In this document: positions 61,172 through 64,000 of the stretch, piece after piece
How positions within the stretch are numbered: position 1 is the stretch's first letter
Layout of the letters: every line of letters starts with the position of its first letter
Source of the DNA: Syngnathus acus
Taxonomy: Eukaryota; Chordata; Actinopteri; Syngnathiformes; Syngnathidae
DNA: 64,000 nucleotides
Reading direction: 5' to 3'
NCBI RefSeq assembly: GCF_901709675.1
Contig: NC_051096.1
Coordinates: 5,545,001-5,609,000 of the forward strand
Translations under genes and position numbers: made by a program
The notes under the pieces: generated by a model
The model's database searches: none
What the model was told of the DNA's origin: nothing
What the model saw: only the letters and a program-made list of their open reading frames with translations

Positions 61172-63221
61172 AGCTGGCATTGCTTAATGGCTTGCACAAG
61201 CAAAGCCCAATGAAGGGGGTTGCTAGGGAAACAGAGCAGCATGAATCTCGGGCTGCAGGTGCTGTTCCTCGTGTCCTACTGCTGGAACCTCCTACGAGTA
61301 GGAGAGGGGGGTTTAAAAGATGCGTTTTGGGGAAAAGTGCAAAGAGATCAAATGATTTCTCCGGACGTGTCGGAATTATGTGGCACGAATATGTGGCAAA
61401 TATTTGAGCCCGCTTGCACGTTCGGTGATGTGCTGCGGCAAGAGACCAAAGCCAACTGGCGCTGAAAGGCAATTTTCGGGGACAACAACAATACTGTCAA
61501 TCGGCGGCTGGCACAGAGCGGCACAATTGAGTTCTGGGCGGCTCTGTAACAATTGCTGAATGTTAGTTTAGATGAGGCAGACCTTGAGTCAAAGACATTG
61601 GTGTTGTGTTACTAAATGTTAGAGGGAGGAGGGAAGGGGTCAGTTGCCGAGCGATGCCTTTAAGGTCAGGTTGTAGGACTGTATTTATCAACACTGACAC
61701 TTGCTTTGTCTTTGACTATGACGTCGTCTTTGCAAGCCGTAGCCAATCAAAGCCGCTTCGGAGTCGACTTTCAAGCCAGATTGCGTGAAGGCACACGTTG
61801 GAGACATTTTAAGAAGGTTAGGAGCACAACAAGTCATTTGAAATGATTATGGAAAATTGCAGCTGGGCTTTTTTGTGCGTTGTTTTTGTTGACATGAAAA
61901 ATGTTGTTTATGGTGTTACCGCTAACATCTTGTTTGCTATTTACGACAGTTGCAATTATAGTAGAAATTTGCTTCCATGTGGAATAACTCAACTCTACAT
62001 TTTGATTGACTACTTTTTTGCTCTTACACATATCAGAAAGCTGCATCTTAGGAAGAAAAAAACAAAAGCATTTCGAAGCCCCCGCATGTTCATTCACAAA
62101 ATCTTTGCTGCGATCGTTTCCTCTCTCTTTGTGTAGGCTCGCTGCCATCAGAAGGAAATCTGTTGTTTTGTCTGTGCGATTGGCGTGGTATTGACTGAGC
62201 GAGGAGGCGGAGGTGTGGGAGGTAGTCGATGTGTCTGTGCCGTCAAGGGTCACTCGTATCAAATGATTGGAGGGGTGAAGGAGCGTTAGGCTTGCCTAGT
62301 TGGACCACTGGAAGCCCCGCCCCCCCCTCGAGAAAGCAAAGCGAGGTCAGTGAGGTTGGGTCAATATTTTAACGCTCATAGCACAGACACATTTAGAGTA
62401 GGGTCAAGAGGTGCACCTCAGCCATTCACGAGTGGCGACCAACATAATGAATTGTTTGATGAAGTCTTTACGATGGGAAACTTGCGCCCTTTGCGTTGTC
62501 CACCGATCACACCAAGTGATCGTAATCTTCCGCCATCACCTATAGAACTTATCTCAAGTCATGTTGTCGGTTGACGTCGCGGCGCTTCTGTGTAAAGAGA
62601 AATGCCTCCCACCTCTGTCAACAGCCAAGAAAAGCAAAAGCGCATGCGAGGGAGAGAAAGGTGGGTGGATGGCACGGATGCAACGTCAAAGGCGTAACGG
62701 AGTAGGCGAATGATGTCAGACGCAAAGACTGTTTTTAACCGGCAACTGATAACACCTATTATCTCGGAAAGCCGGACTTGGCATTACGTTTTTTTAAAAT
62801 TATTTTGTTCTAATCGTTTTGACAACGAAACTGAAAAACGAGATGAATGTCAACAGGTTAAAATGAAAGAAGAAAGGGGGCAGGGTGGGGGGGCTTGGGC
62901 AAAGGGGTGCCCGCCTGCTGGCAAGGCTAAGTCCTATTGCGTAACATTGGTCATCTCTTCCTTTAGCTGCTGTTTCCATGGAGCGAGAGATGGTACAAAT
63001 GAGAGCAGAAAGCTCTTGGGGAATTAATCTGTCTCGAAAATAACTACTTCTGACTCCTCGTCTTAGAAATAAAAAAAACAAAAAACGTTCACACCCAAAA
63101 GTTGTTTGTAAGTGTGGTCAACTATTGTTTGGGCATCGTTGCATAATTAGAGCTCCTCCCATCGGCCATGTTATTTAACCAATACAATTGACACTTGAAA
63201 CCCGTCTCATAGTTTCATGTA

Positions 63222-63499
63222 CAGTCGCTATAAAAAGTCTACACACCCATATTCACATACCAAGTTTTGGTAATGTTGATGAGAAGAAAACTGGTTTGAT
63301 GACAACATTGGAGGAGCTGCAGGAAGTTCTGGCATGTAATGGAAATTTTCCACACGTGACAACAATCAGCTAGCTTCCTCATGCCTTGCATGAGGAGTGT
63401 GAATATGAAATTGTCGGAAAATTGAAACGCTAAATTTATTTTTCCAATACTTTTTTTTATGCATTTGCACAGCACTGTGCAGCCGTTTTATATCCACTG
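63222..63499. mobile_element. MITE-like element, GGATATAAAAAGTCTACACACC family
   Basis: The left end CAGTCGCTATAAAAAGTCTA and the right end TTTTATATCCACTG (63486-63499) form an imperfect terminal inverted repeat. The left end is shared with the copies at 38871, 48464 and 48543. No coding frame is present. This is the longest member in the window and probably the closest to full length. Confidence 0.6.
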
Positions 63500-64000
63500 C
63501 ATATTTGATGTTTCCAAACCTCCCCCTTATATAAATCGCTGTCCTGTGTTGATGTGGAGGCGGTCCATTACACCCTCCCACTCTCTGTCTAACTCTTTGG
63601 ATAATTTGTCTTGCAATTTCTTCCTCTAATTCTTTCTTGGATTAGTCCCCATGTGCTCATTGCGGCGGACCCCCAACATTCGCTCGCTCGCTCGCCTGAC
63701 ACAAGAGGGATCAATGGATGGGTATTTATAGCTTCTGCCAGGGCGTGGGAGGTTGTGGGCAACAAGTAGGTTAGTGGCTAATCTGATGTTGACAGTGGCT
63801 GAGAGCGACTTATTCATATAGAGAAATTGGATTTTATTTTTAGAGCCTCCGTAGTGCGAGGCAACATTGCTTAGCTTGGGGAAGTCTGCATATAGGCAGG
63901 CAGGGCTTTCCCTCATTTTTGGGAAGTGATTTTAAAAAAAAAAAAAAAAAAAAGGAGAGGTGAGTAGGAGGGGGGTGAGGAGGAACACAAAGGCGGACAA

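Larger units (their letters stand above)
56549..64000 (+). other. hivep1: HIVEP1 intron 1 (start, at least 7.4 kb)
   Basis: No further HIVEP1 exon with recognisable homology was found. Contents include an A/T-rich tract at about 57225-57360, C runs at 58388-58406, GT repeats (60471-60500 and 61148-61171), an exon-like segment at 60692-60761, a CRE at 60834-60841, a C6-G8-type low-complexity stretch near 61022 and a MITE-like repeat at 63222-63499. Confidence 0.6.

Noticed and set aside
61834-62262. Minus-strand frame of 142 codons near the window end
   Set aside because: No recognisable motif. Asn/Ser/Lys-rich composition of AT-rich DNA, no splice or start support, opposite strand to the surrounding HIVEP1 intron.
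1-64000. CRISPR arrays, bacterial operons, tRNA or rRNA genes
   Set aside because: No regularly spaced direct repeats, no cloverleaf with TTCGA arm and no rRNA-like sequence were seen. The genes are spliced vertebrate genes.

Overview
The window is vertebrate nuclear DNA, almost certainly from a ray-finned (teleost) fish. The genes are interrupted by GT-AG introns, and their products are animal proteins closer in length and sequence to human orthologues than to invertebrate ones. The introns are compact and AT-rich. The intergenic DNA carries small palindromic DNA transposons and diverged repeats of fish type. The species cannot be named from this sequence alone. There is no prokaryotic, viral or plasmid content, and no CRISPR array, tRNA or rRNA was seen.

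Layout. (1) 0.5-4.1 kb: LSM10 and OSCP1, both on the minus strand, separated by an intergenic region that is duplicated in tandem (about 1.16-2.01 kb). (2) 5.4-8.2 kb: ZC3H12A (Regnase-1) on the plus strand, divergent from OSCP1. (3) 9.8-10.6 kb: SMIM13, plus strand, two exons. (4) 13.7-29.5 kb: NEDD9 on the minus strand, seven coding exons including a 12-nt first coding exon. (5) 29.5-43.4 kb: intergenic DNA with a CRE-containing NEDD9 promoter, an unexplained open segment at 30.3-30.6 kb, a MITE at 34.1 kb and a hairpin repeat at 38.9 kb. (6) 43.7-45.4 kb: TMEM170B, plus strand, three exons, with a CpG-rich 5' end and probably a long 3' UTR. (7) 45.4-56.4 kb: intergenic DNA with diverged repeats. 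(8) 56.4 kb to the end: the first coding exon of HIVEP1 and the start of its large first coding intron.

All exon boundaries given were derived by hand from splice consensus, reading-frame continuity and remembered orthologue sequence. The six complete genes close in frame: LSM10 136 aa, OSCP1 390 aa, ZC3H12A 517 aa, SMIM13 88 aa, NEDD9 811 aa and TMEM170B 130 aa.

The genes do not form a pathway. They are a syntenic block joining genes found in human at 1p34.3 (LSM10, OSCP1, ZC3H12A) to genes found at 6p24 (SMIM13, NEDD9, TMEM170B, HIVEP1). I found no convincing new biological system. The most useful observations are the duplicated LSM10 promoter with a splice donor intact in only one copy, upstream ORFs ahead of ZC3H12A, TMEM170B and HIVEP1, the altered caspase sites in NEDD9, the open segment upstream of NEDD9, and the palindromic mobile elements.
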